Positions 46,159 through 57,025 of a DNA stretch of 64,000 nucleotides are shown here, one piece after another. Origin of the DNA: Gaertneriomyces semiglobifer (lineage: Eukaryota > Chytridiomycota > Chytridiomycetes > Spizellomycetales > Spizellomycetaceae). The DNA lies in NCBI GenBank assembly GCA_025558075.1, contig JAHLKF010000016.1, positions 62,001 through 126,000 on the forward strand, in the 5' to 3' direction. How positions within the stretch are numbered: position 1 is the first letter of the stretch; each line of letters opens with the position of its first letter. A program made the translations under genes and the position numbers. The notes under the pieces were generated by a model, which was given only the letters and a program-made list of their open reading frames with translations, ran no database searches and was not told the DNA's origin.

Positions 46159-49018
46159 ATGGGGATGTCAAAGGGAGCGGTTTTGCGCCATGCTGCGTCG
46201 CTTGGAACGAAATACACTGTGAGGGATCTGCTTTTTATGGCGGGGAAGAGCGCCATATTCTCGTCTTTGAGGGGACAACAAAAGCAACCCCAAAGCTCTT
46301 ATAGTCCTCAAGACGTGCAGCGCACCTCGCTGGTAAATGTGCGAGCTTCTGGAGACCTCCTGGTCAGAGAAAGGGTAAGAACGAAGACATCGTCCACGCC
46401 CTATAAAGTGAGTTTACTCATAAAGTCTACCGTTCGGCTGTGGAACCATTGGGCATGGTATCACGTGATCTATTACGCCGCGAAGAACAATGACTGAAAT
46501 TCCCCAAGGTCCCCTTTTGGAAGGATTACTTGACGAGCGGTAAAACATTCGAACAGTATGTAACGGACAGAACGGCCTGTGCTCGATCGCTTGAGCAGCT
46601 TGGGAAGCAGAAAGATGGATTGTGCAGGACCAAGAGAGAATGCCTTGAGAGACGCTGCACGCAACTTCGGAAGGCAGCAGCCGTGGTGAGTACAGCAAAC
46701 GTTTTGCGAACAAGGTGTCTACGTGTTGGTCCCTGCTGGAGAAGTCATCTTCAAAGGTATACCGGGGAGGAAACCGGTGTTAGCCGGCGGGCCTCTTCGT
46801 GGCAAGGTCCGCTGAGAATACTAGCAGGCACTTGTCCGCCGAGCGCAGCGGTCGCTGTATCTCCGTCATGTAGACACCACCTTTTTGTTGATAGTCCATG
46901 TCTACGTATTGGTCCCTGCTGGAGAAGTCACCTTCAAAGGTATACCGGGGAGGAAACCGGTGTTAGCCGGCGAGCCTCTTCGTGGCAAGGTCCGCTGAGA
47001 ATACTAGCAGGCACTTGTCCGCCGAGCGCAGCGGTCGCTGTATCTCGGTTACGTGACGGCGAAACAACACAACATATATTTCCATGTCACCTTCGCGGAA
47101 AGTTTGCTGATGCTCTCTCCTTTTTAGAACCTGGTGCATTGGGATACCGAGATCAAGAGAGCGACAAGGCAGCAGATGCTACTGGAGGAACGCCTGGCTC
47201 GAAAGCAACGACTCGAACGCCATCATGATATTCAGGTGCTACAGACCAGGTGCCAGGCAAAGCGCCATAGCGAGCAAATGATCTTGGAACGCCTGAAGAA
47301 GACACAGAGCACGTTGGCGCACACTCTAATCTCAGCAAATGAAATCGCCTCCAAGGACTTCCGAACGTCCCTGGGTATACTTCCAGTATGTGAAAGAAGT
47401 TCCGATGACATGGTGCAACATGCACATGAAAATCATGGTGATCATGAAGGACAGGAAGTCATGGCTGATGACATGGTACAGAAAGCAATCGACGGCGCGT
47501 CTACAAACGGGACCATGGACAGGGTGCTGCAATCACAGAGTGAACCTTCTCTACCACAAAAGCGAAAGGTCGAAGAAATAGTGAACAACGGTGGAGGCGT
47601 GTTAGTCAGGCACATTCATAGTCCCGTGCGTACGCGTTCGATGAAAAAGAAGTTGGCGTATTTGAAGCCAAATCACCCACCCCAGACCGAGCGACCTGAG
47701 ACCACAGCCTCTGGTAGCCACTATATTGACACGGTGAAGGGTGAGGCAGATCCTTTCTGTATTTCCGAAAACAACGAGGGCCAATCAGAGTGCACAAGTA
47801 CGACGTCTTTGACTTTAACAAGCGATGAGCGGACAGACGAGGTGGAACTTGTGAGGGAAGTTGTAACCCCACCCAGAAAGAGAAAGGTAGATTGTTTGGC
47901 AGACCTGGGGGAAAAGGAGCTAGTCGCTGTGGAGGACATCATGGAGCTTGCTGGGGGAGACGGTGGGGTGAGAACCTATCTTGGGAAACTGATCGAGGCC
48001 ACCCAGCACCCTGAGGTTCATCTGCAGCAACGCGGCAGGCACATGATAAGATTAGTACGAGACGCTGGTATGTTAGACAGTCGGATGTATGGAGGCGCTG
48101 GACCATCTCGTACAGCAGATTTGCCGGTGACGCTACCTCTAGTGGACACTTTGAAGTGGCTTGGGACTTCGTATCCGCAAATCGCGAAAGAATTGGCAAC
48201 GTTAGCGAAGAATAAGGCAATTATTGACAACGGCGGCAATCAGCTTGTGAGACTTATCAAAAACCTTCGATCGTCCATCTTCGGTGGAACGGGAAAAATC
48301 CCCGCTTTGCCGCACCTAGAGTATCAAGGTGTTTGCTGCTTGCTCCGGCGAGCTTCGCGAATCGACACGTCTTTACATGTAGGTGACGAGCAGGACCTGC
48401 GCTTGGCCTGGGCTGCAATCACGCAGGAGAGCCTCACAAATGGGTGCCAGACGGAGGTTTCACTCGAGTTCCGGCATGAATTCGTTGCCAATAAGGCGAA
48501 ATCCGATGTTACCCTTTTTGTCGAAGCTGAAGGGTTTCCAATAGGATACACCGTTTTGGAAATCCAAAAAGCCGACACCGGCCCTCACAAAAGATCATCT
48601 CGTCACCCCAGTGGAGCTCGCTCAACAGATCTCAAAATTCATTGGCTATGTGGATGTGACTGAGGATGAGGTGGAACGACTGCGTTTTCACTACGGGCTG
48701 GTATACCGATGGCGGATTTGCCTTTTTACGGTGCGCGTACACAAGACAAACGGGGGATATTTCCTGTTAGGGGAGACCGGGCCGACCTACCGTATTGGGT
48801 CCCACGGGGAACAACTACGCGGGATTTTGCAATATGCGCAGTATTTAATCCAGGAGGTAATCAAGGATGGCGAAGCGCTTCACCGTCTCTTGCTGTCACG
48901 GGCCGGTTCACCGAGTCTGGATATCGTACGTCATCTAAGATTCAAAGGCTGTGAAGCCCCGCGGAGCCGAAGTTCGTCTGCACCGGTTACACCTCACCCA
49001 AAACGAGTCCGCAGCTGA
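46159..49018 (+). CDS. Large coiled-coil protein with possible nuclease-like core, one frame break
   Basis: Exons are 46159-46407, 46509-46685 and 47128-49018, with introns GTGAGT...CCCAAG and GTGAGT...TTTTTAG, both phase 0. The frame shifts by one base near 48590 in ACAAAAG (PHK then KDHLVTPVELAQQ). The N-terminus is basic; exon 2 and early exon 3 form a coiled coil (LEQLGKQKDGL, MLLEERLARKQRLERHHD). A charged linker with KRKV-type nuclear signals follows, then a folded C-terminal region. KSDVTLFVEAEGFPIGYTVLEIQK resembles the Asp...Glu core of PD-(D/E)XK folds and parallels the GNPIVGYELK core of the CR gene. The nuclease idea is inference, and the Lys of the motif is displaced. Family unknown. 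Confidence 0.55.
46717..47046. repeat. 147-bp tandem duplication (183-bp period) inside an intron
   Basis: Copy 1 is 46717-46863 and copy 2 is 46900-47046, nearly identical (T/C and G/A single changes). Both lie in the 442-nt second intron of the coiled-coil gene. The period of 183 is a multiple of three and the plus frame stays open through both copies, so an unspliced product would not stop here. Confidence 0.85.
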
Positions 49019-49368
49019 GTTCGAAACCCTATTGAGTATGAGCTATACTCACCCGGTACCATGATGACACGAGTGGAGTTGCGGAAATGGTATGCTTTCA
49101 AATATTTTACAAAACCCCGGTGAGAAATTCAGAAGTTGGAGGTTGGCGTTGTACATCATTGACGCTGTGACAATTTTCGCCGCGCAGGGCAAAATACGAA
49201 CCATTAATCATTGGATAGACAAAAAGTACTTGATCGATGCGAACAAACTGAATTGCTCAATCATGGACGACCGCCAATATTAAAGAACTGTAGCGCATAA
49301 AGGGCACATCTAAATATGGGTTCGTGAAGGTCAATTTTAAGTGAGCTCAGCTATGCGGGAAAACCCTT

Positions 49369-50140
49369 GTAAGTATATACTCTCTGGTTTCAAGTCCCGG
49401 TAAATAAATCCCATAAGGTGCAGATACTCTATGGCGCAAATTACTTCTGCCACGTAGAATCGAGCATCTTTTTCTGGTAGAGTCTTGGTTTGGAGCACGC
49501 GGGACAGGTCGGACAGTTGGTGAGCTATTAGGTTGGGGAGTCCTTGCACTTACCGGAAAATACTCCATTATGAAATAGAGATAATCTTTTGCTTTGGAAA
49601 GTATGATACAACGGGACAATGAAAGGGCGGTTCGTCATGACCTAATTTAGAGACGGGCAGGCCCGAGTTAAGAGCGGCAGGCAGGCAGACAAGCAGGCAG
49701 ACAAGCAGGTAGGAAGGCGGCTGCTGCCTCCCGCAACTCGCATGACCCTTCAGCCAAAACCCTTTGAATTTTCTTACGGTTGATCATTTCCTTTTTAGAA
49801 AGGACTTTCATCGCATACAGTTTTCCAGCCGTGTTTTCCTCCTGCAAGACGACACCAAGGAACCAATCCCTCAACGTCAGTGTCTGATACTTCGAGACCA
49901 GACCATACCACCCAACTCCCACACCCTTCCCACGAATCAATATCGATGCGTTGTTAAAAGCTGCACTACTTACGACTAAATAAACCTTTCCAACGTCTCC
50001 TTCTCCAATTAAGTTTCAACCTTTTGAAACTGTTGGTCTGCTTCAGTGAATTTGACCGAGTTGGCCGAGAAGCTTCTCCTGAACACCCGGTTACGACCAG
50101 TGTCATTTGAGGGCGGTTGGCGTTGGTGTTGCTGTCGGGG
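49369..50140 (-). pseudogene. Truncated AGC kinase of the Nrc2/KIN82/Fpk1 type
   Basis: Fragments in the correct order are: FRRSFSANSVKF and LIGEGDVGKVYLV (about 49974-50080), then AGKLYAMKVLSKKEMI (exon start 49841, GTCTTGCAG acceptor), RPFIVPLYHTFQSK and KDYLYFIMEY (about 49559-49640), and [24 protein letters not shown] with YRDLKPES (49369-49521). These are flippase kinase signatures. Frame breaks occur at GTTGAAACTTAA and at GCAAAAGATT, each explained by one missing A. The metal-binding Asn of RDLKPEN is Ser, and the DFG, APE and all later motifs are missing: the sequence ends at ESIYLQG next to the neighbouring gene. Not functional as it stands. Confidence 0.7.
49676..49721. repeat. (GGCA)n / GGCAGACAA tandem repeat
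   Basis: Imperfect tandem units GGCAGGCAGACAAGC between two exons of the broken kinase, possibly an expanded intron segment. Confidence 0.6.
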
Positions 50141-50431
50141 TTGTTGTGGACTGCCTGCGTGAATGCAACGGATATGCAACGGCGACCAAGCCAGCGAGAC
50201 ATGTAACTTCTGATTATCCGGGGGAGAATGCGAACCCTGGCTCAACACTGTGTGTGGACAAAGGGAGATGCTGCTTATCAGACTATCGAGCAAAAGGTTC
50301 ACGCTGTATAGTGCACTTGAGGAACAAGAGAGCGAGGAAGGAACCCCCGACATTCGGGAATGGACATCACGGTGACAACCCTCAAGATTGTGAGCGATCA
50401 ACATTACATGGAGAACTTCGACCGTTTCACT

Positions 50432-51917
50432 CTAAAGAGCAGCCAACGTGCTGTTCACCTCATCTTGACCCGCAAACTCGGATCCCAGCATCGCTTCAAA
50501 GGCTTGCTCCGTCCGCATCGGTTTGACACCGCCGCGGGCCATAGAAGCATTCGCTGAGGCGGCCACCTTGCTTGTTTGCCTTTCTCTGAGCCGCTTGTCG
50601 AGAACGCCATTCACGAATCGCTTCAAATCGGCCTCCCGGACCAAAAGTACCCGGCATAGATGATATGCCACAACGTTGTCTGGTTCTTCAACGCGAGTGA
50701 TAGCATACTCTTTAAATGTGGTCTTCGGTTCGACAATGGATCCCTCACCTTCTGTCTCCGGTTTACCGACTTGCATGAACCGGAGGTAGTATCGGTACAC
50801 TGCCCACACTCGCAGCGTCTCACGGGCACGTTCCACAGAGGGGTCAAAACAGAAAAAGACTATAGAATTCACAAAGCCGTGGAGACCCAGGGCAATCGCA
50901 GAAACCAACCAGAACATTGGATGGTTATCCTCTCGAACTAGGAATTCGATGTCCACAGCCAAAGTCAACGTCTGCGTGATCACGGGTACGGCACAGTAAT
51001 ATTTGATGCGACTCACTGCTCGACACACCATGCGGTCCGTCTCGCTAAGCATTGCATGTATGCCGAGAGAATGAGTGACTTCCCTTTCTCCCAAGGTATG
51101 TTGGGCGGTATTGGTCATATCCTGAGAAACGGGACGCCGCACCGACCACCAAAATAGCGCCGTGCTAGTGGTGCAGAAAAGAATGACGAGCATGACCCAA
51201 CCGTAATAAGTCGTCTGGTGAAGGAACGCACAGTATCAGCACATGCACTAGCGAGGAGTGGACGCTGATTTCCACGTACCCACTGCCAAATGACGACGGG
51301 TTCGTACGGCTCGTCAATCGACCACTTGTACCAACATTCACTCTCATTCCATCCGAAGCGGCCACAAGCCCAGGTAATGAGGGGAATGGTGAAAGCTGCG
51401 ATCCCGGCAACGATATAGTACGTTTTCTCCAAATTCTGCCGCTTGGCCACTTTCATGACAAACACAAGGAAGATATTCAGTGCAATCGCTGACGTGGAGA
51501 AGAGCGACATGAGTAAGAACGCCACATTGAGAAACATGGCAGGGGCGCATAATGGTGAGGGGCCGGTGGGGAGTGCTGCCACCAAGTAGAACACCGCTGA
51601 AAGCAGATCACATACGGCGATCGCGACTGCTAGCCGTAAGGAGACACGCTGGGCCAGGTTGGGTTGTATCTTGCGAATCGCGAAAAAGGTGACGATCACA
51701 CAAAACGCTCCAATAATTGACAAGGATGCCCATTACCGAGTTGAGCTGACAAGTTAGATTTTGAACAGCGAGAGCCCGCGATATGACCCAGGAAACGTAC
51801 CGCAGCCTGAGATCCACGCGACAGCGCTTTCTCGAATGCAGGGTCGTTCCAACCGGAGTAACCTTCATCGTCTAGGCTTTCCTCGTCTCCCAAGTTTTCC
51901 GGATCAGTGTCAGCCAT
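50432..51917 (-). CDS. Seven-transmembrane G-protein-coupled receptor, with a one-base frame break
   Basis: Exons are 51801-51917, 51280-51745 and 50432-51214, with canonical introns, phase 0 at each junction. Exon 2 is 466 nt, one base too many. An extra base near 51727 separates LNSVMGIL from SIIGAFCVIVTFF, which together make TM1. The extracellular N-terminus is short and acidic. TM2 (AIAVCDLLSAVFYLVA), TM3 (AMFLNVAFLLMSLF), TM4 (IVAGIAAFTIPLITWACG), ECWYKW in loop 2, and TM5 (YYGWVMLVILFC) follow, then TM6 and TM7 and a cytoplasmic tail. The layout resembles fungal/Dictyostelium cAMP-receptor-like or Gpr1/Git3-like receptors; the class is not certain. Ligand unknown. Confidence 0.7.
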
Positions 51918-52964
51918 GAAGCTTTAGATAACCTGGAGTCGCCGTCCCAGCAAAAAGCGATGAGATCGTTCCAATAGAGGTATCAATCACGAATATATGC
52001 CAGGCGATAGTCTACTACTTTCCAGGGAAGGAGGCGCCTATGATGGCACACCGTTATCGCCAGGGCAGAAAATGCCAGTTGGTTGTTCTTTTCACGCCGG
52101 TGCACGTTTGGACCCCAGTTACGGGTGGGAGGCGACCATCCGTCAGCACCCAGAAGCGGCTCCCATCGTCATCCAACGCATGCCATGCAAAATCTAAAAT
52201 TAAAGTATTCATGATACAGATGTACTTGGGAACTGTGGTCGCAGTGGCAGTGGAATATTGTGCAAAGCATGCGTTCAATGCGCGCGTTGGCAGATAAGCG
52301 TAATCCACCAGCTTTAAACTCGTGCGCATTCAAGTCCTTCAGGAAAAGCATAATAGCATATCGATGAGTGGGAAGAGAGGTTACTTATTTTTAGGAGCAC
52401 ATTAAGGTGCTTAACCATGAATTAGGTTTTGTCAATGTCTGCTGGGTTTTATCGTACAGATTCAGGCTCATGAATGAGCGTTCTGCCGCGGGATCTTCGC
52501 ACCAGATCAGTAGAAAGGTGAACGCCGTAAATGCTCTTATTCAAAAGCATTCTATGGCCATGGTATCCACTGTGCATTCATTCTTTCAAAACTCGACAAC
52601 ACAAGGGTGCAACCAGCCAATCTCACTCTGCTCGCTACACAAAGTTTGACGTCGAGAAACCTCGTTTGTACAGTGGATCTGAATAGGTTGCGTATCTGGG
52701 CGGTCACCGTTCTTTGGTTCGTCCAGCGTCTTCAAGCCTTATTTCTAAGCGCTCGCAACACGGACTTTTTATATGGCGTCGCTTTTCTCTGGGCACGGAA
52801 GATGAGAAGCACTTGATCAAAAAGAGTCGAGCTGGTGGGCAGGACGAAGAGGATGATCTCCGATGTATTAAAATGCTATATGTTAACAATGACTATGGCT
52901 ACCAGGCCATTAATGCTATTAATGCTATTTATGATATGAGAGGTATCTATCGTCCATGAGGCGT
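51918..52964. other. Intergenic, nothing firm
   Basis: About 1 kb with short plus-strand frames (52407-52649, 52607-52816, 52714-52959) that have no domains. Probably the promoter of the GPCR gene plus decayed sequence. Confidence 0.45.
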
Positions 52965-53577
52965 TCATTCCTTAATCAACTTGTTCTTGATACACAGACT
53001 AAGAAGTGCTTTGAAATATTCCTTTCCACAACCGGCAGCGGTCTGAAGCATCTCCACGATCCCTTCTTTGCCAAATAGATCCTGCAAATCCACGATTCCA
53101 ATGAGGGTAACCCAATCCTGGATAGGCAGCGTGCAGAAACCCTCGGTGAGGTAGCAGTCAGAGTGGGTGTCAAAAGCCTTTTTACGGATGACAGGGCAGG
53201 TTGCGGGGGTTGTCAATGTTGGGATGAGGGAGACCTGAAGACAGGACATGACTGAGCCGATCCTGCAAATAAAAACAAAACATCAGCAAGTTGAAAAATT
53301 AGAAGGAGATGCGTACTCGGGAGAAAACAACGTACCAGAGTTGTCCTTTAGGTGTGAACTTCTCAACGTTCGTGCGGAACTCGTTACAGTACTTGAACCC
53401 ATATCCAAGTGCGTATTCACTGGCGCCACAAGGATGGGTGGCTTCCAAACAGTCGGTATAGAAAGTGCATGTCCCAGGTTCCGGGTTGGCACATTGAGGA
53501 GGCGGGGCAAGTGGAGATGCTGCCACTGATACAATGAGGACAGAGATGAGGAAGACGATGCCGCTTTTTAGTGCCAT
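52965..53577 (-). CDS. Secreted Cys-rich protein, stanniocalcin-like
   Basis: Exons are 53336-53577 and 52965-53262, giving 179 aa, phase 2 joined at TG|G (Trp). Signal peptide residues 1-20. The mature part has about ten Cys in the pattern CTFYTDCLE, YGFKYCNEF, FTPKGQLW, MSCLQVSLIP, DTHSDCYLTEGFC and AAGCG. The order short-Cys block, FxPKGQxW, Cys-Leu-Gln, then xCYxxxGxC resembles the stanniocalcin-type secreted proteins found outside animals as well. The assignment is by pattern memory and is tentative. Role unknown; extracellular. Confidence 0.55.
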
Positions 53578-54919
53578 TGTTGTAAGACGGTATGAAGGGA
53601 TGTCGTTCCAAACTTGTGAAATGCAGACGTCCCCTATTTATAGTCTGAGGGTTCGTGGACGTCCATCGCTGCTTTTGCGCTACCCGTGGGAGATCACATC
53701 TGCGCTAGATCATATTTTCGTAGGGTGCGGGCACTGTCGGCGATCGTCCAAAGGCATCATAATCCCCGCATTGTTCTGCAAAGTTTTTTGTATGTAAGAA
53801 GCTCGTTTCGTGGGGGCGGCGGCCGCGTCGAGTCGCCGATGTCCCGCAACTGATGTCAGAACCTTATTTTTGCAGATTTTGCATTTTGCATTTTGCAGGT
53901 TCAGCTGTGCATTGCAGGCTTCTGCGGCCCATGGCCTGCGATGAGCGTACACGCCGGAACGGAATTGGGACGGGAACCTGACGTTGACGGTGGGCGGACT
54001 GTTGACGGGCGGTGCTCAGTCATTGTATATATATATATATATGTACTTGTTATTATTACTCGACAACGGGTCAATGACTATAAAGGGTTGGGCGTGAGAA
54101 TTGGTGAGAAACTGCGGATTCGCAGAACATTGTCGACTTTGTGGATTTAGGACGCAGGGACTGTCAAGAGCTGTATAGAGGACACTTGAATAATAGAGGA
54201 CCCTTACTCAATGCCTTTCGCCACGTCTTGATGCCACCTTTCTTCTTAACGCTACGGGAAGGTGAAATGCAGATGCAGCTGCGCATTGGCCAGCAACGGG
54301 GTCTGATCGAGAAGAAGAGACATAGAGTTAGAAGTTGTTGACGACGACAGAATAGACAGTAATGAACCAAACGCACCTGAGTCGCAGCCGTTGGATGTTT
54401 ATGGCTCCACGGCAGTCGCAGAAATGAGGTCGTATGCCCGGACATCTGAGCATGAACCATCCAACAGAGAATAGCTATCATTATTAAAAAAAATAATTAC
54501 AGATATGTCTGATTACCTTGAATGAACACTTTGCAAGAATAGGTTACGTTTGGTAACGTCAAGGTTAGGTTAGATGATTAGAAAATGGCTGGATACATAG
54601 GGCATGAGATAGATACGAGACTGCTGTTTGGGTAAAAAGCAGGTTGCGGGTCACCCGAGTCCAGCAGTTCACCGCACCCGGCCGGCATCTTGCTATTAAT
54701 GAAAAACACCCCACCAATGCGATGCAGCTGGCACCAAGATCATTTACCACAACGGAGGCACCTGAAAGTAAGCCATAACATCAAAGAACCGAAGGTCATC
54801 TTACAATGACACCCCGTGAACCAAAAACAACCTTTTGAACAGAGTGTGTGAAGTATCTTTTTCACACTTCAGACGCACAACGCGTTAAAATTAAGACTCA
54901 CAAGCGACACTCCCAAAAA
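53578..54919. other. Intergenic with a TA microsatellite
   Basis: About 1.3 kb. A (TA)n tract lies at 54026-54042. No gene is supported; frames at 53893-54150 and 54164-54481 are short and lack domains. The left part is the promoter of the secreted protein, the right part that of the gene at 54920. Confidence 0.5.
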
Positions 54920-57025
54920 ATGCAGCACATGCACACCCCCAGGCCCAGATCGACAACCACTCCCTTCGGAACCTCCATCTCCATACCCACCACCACGCTC
55001 CACCGGCTCACCAACGCCCGCCATTTCGTCCAGAAAGAACTGCGGCTTCTCCAATCACTTGGTGTGGATATCGCGACACTCTCACCCCGCGACGTGCGAC
55101 GAGCTTTGGATCGTGTTCTGGTGTCGAAGAAGACCAATCCGACACGAGGAAAAGAGGGTGCTGGAGAGAAGGGAGCGAATACAAATGTACCGGAGGCCAA
55201 GGTAGACGTGTCTGATAACGTGGAAGGAGGTGTGAGTACGGATGGTGGTGTGGGTGACAACAATGTGCATGAGGTGCACATGCAGAACCGTGATAATGAT
55301 GAGGAAAAGGAGGAAGAAGTAAATCAAGAGGGGAAGAAGATGGATGATACCGAGGGTCAGAATGATACTCCAGGAAATCAGATACTTCCTGTATCTCAAA
55401 GTCCCGACATCGAGGTTATCACAACCCCACCACCACGACAATGTGCCCAAACCGAAACTCAAACCTCCCCACCATCCGATCCTCTCATGCTCAGTGGTGT
55501 TTCAAATTCACGACGCCATACGGAGATAGTATACCCGCGCCAACTTGCCCTCCAATCCCAGTCTATCGAAACCCAAACGCCACTAGGGCAGACGCAGATG
55601 TTCGAACCTCCTACTCATCGTCTGCGTACTGAATTTGAACCCCGCCAACACACGCAGATCATGTATCCCCGTCAACTCGCTCTTTCTCAAGCACTTGAAA
55701 TACCGATCTCCCTTCGAACGTCCAACGAGCGACAACAGAAGCAAGGGGAAAAGGTGATATACCCATCTGCATCGGCAAATGCACGTTCGAAGGGTGGACT
55801 ACCTGTGCTTCAAAAGGGTGTTGCTCCGAAAACACCTTTCAAGACGGGAAGACCAGCAACAGCACCTAAGACTCCTACGCAGGCCACACACTGTGCGAAA
55901 CCGGTATCGGGGTCCACTCCAAGACCTCAGCCGAACAATAACGCAACAACCATCAATACCAGCAGGAAAGCTAACGAGCAAACTGACGCCATCCAATCAC
56001 TCGTTCAGGAAATGCACACCATTCGATCATTGTTATCGCGTGCTAGTGCTACTACCTCTCACTCCCAAAAACACGCATCTCAATCATCGGAACATACAAA
56101 AGAAACCCGGAAAGAAGCACCATCAAATACACCACCTCGAAATCAGGAAAAAGAGAACCACCCCATCCCACCTACCGCAACTCCACTTAATCGCATCCAC
56201 CCTGTTCCCTCCGGTACCGGTACCGCAAAAAAGAAACCTGTGCAGATTCATAACCCCAATTCCCAAATGCCGACTACGAAAACCGGACTACATCCTACAC
56301 TTCATCGGGTACGTCAGACTCAGATGGGGTATCAGAGGTTGAGGGAGAGTGATGAGCGGTTGCAGAAGGTGTGGAGCAAGATGCGGGATCGGGCGGTGGA
56401 GGATCGATTAGGTGGGAAGGCTCAGACTAAAGAGAAAGTGAAGGGGGTGAAAGTGGGGGTACGACAGAAACAAGTACAGAGAGATGAGCGAGAACGGGGA
56501 GAAAGAGAGAGCGTGAGCCCAAACCCGAAACTGAAATTGAAATTGAAAGCGAAGACGGAGGGCGACGTGGGTGGGTCACTGATGGTGCCCGTTACACACA
56601 CATCCGATACACCTGTACGAAACCAACAAGTCAAACAACAACCACAACTACCACAACCACAACGAGAGTCAGTACATATACACTCCCACCCTCCTCCCCG
56701 CGTAACCATCACTCTCCCGACCTCCACCACAACCAACGCTGCCAAACGCCTGAATCTAAAACTCCCTCCACACCTCCACCGTCTCCTCCTCACCGACATC
56801 TCCATGCGCAAACAGAACCCCATCACCAGACTCACACGTCCCAAAAACAACAACAACAACAGTCTAACACACGACGATCTCCAATCGATCGTCGTGGAAC
56901 CGTACATCGCAACATGGGTCGCTGCAGAGATCGTCGAGGAAGTCGTGGAGGATGTGTGGAAGGACTTGGGGGGGTGGGTGGAGGAATGGGTTGATGACCT
57001 TTGTCGGGTTGAATGTGGGATATGA
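54920..57025 (+). CDS. Long low-complexity protein, unrecognised
   Basis: Single exon, 701 aa, from the ATG at 54920. The N-terminus has a folded-looking helix pair (RHFVQKELRLLQSLGVDI, RDVRRALDRVL). An acidic Asn-rich stretch and a very Gln/Thr/Pro/Ser-rich middle follow. A short unit YPRQLALQ/S recurs at about residues 211 and 248. A basic stretch (KVWSKMRDRAVEDRL) and a charged helix end (WVAAEIVEEVVEDVWKD) close the protein. The C-rich coding strand composition is unlike its neighbours. The domain plan (N-terminal helix, disordered middle, C-terminal helix) would suit a centriolar or scaffold protein, but no family is recognised. Confidence 0.6.
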   Translation: MQHMHTPRPRSTTTPFGTSISIPTTTLHRLTNARHFVQKELRLLQSLGVDIATLSPRDVRRALDRVLVSKKTNPTRGKEGAGEKGANTNVPEAKVDVSDNVEGGVSTDGGVGDNNVHEVHMQNRDNDEEKEEEVNQEGKKMDDTEGQNDTPGNQILPVSQSPDIEVITTPPPRQCAQTETQTSPPSDPLMLSGVSNSRRHTEIVYPRQLALQSQSIETQTPLGQTQMFEPPTHRLRTEFEPRQHTQIMYPRQLALSQALEIPISLRTSNERQQKQGEKVIYPSASANARSKGGLPVLQKGVAPKTPFKTGRPATAPKTPTQATHCAKPVSGSTPRPQPNNNATTINTSRKANEQTDAIQSLVQEMHTIRSLLSRASATTSHSQKHASQSSEHTKETRKEAPSNTPPRNQEKENHPIPPTATPLNRIHPVPSGTGTAKKKPVQIHNPNSQMPTTKTGLHPTLHRVRQTQMGYQRLRESDERLQKVWSKMRDRAVEDRLGGKAQTKEKVKGVKVGVRQKQVQRDERERGERESVSPNPKLKLKLKAKTEGDVGGSLMVPVTHTSDTPVRNQQVKQQPQLPQPQRESVHIHSHPPPRVTITLPTSTTTNAAKRLNLKLPPHLHRLLLTDISMRKQNPITRLTRPKNNNNNSLTHDDLQSIVVEPYIATWVAAEIVEEVVEDVWKDLGGWVEEWVDDLCRVECGI

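Noticed and set aside
45903..46256. 117-aa minus-strand frame with two hydrophobic segments
   Set aside because: Overlaps the first exon of the 46159 gene, whose splice sites and phases agree. Kept only as a possibility.
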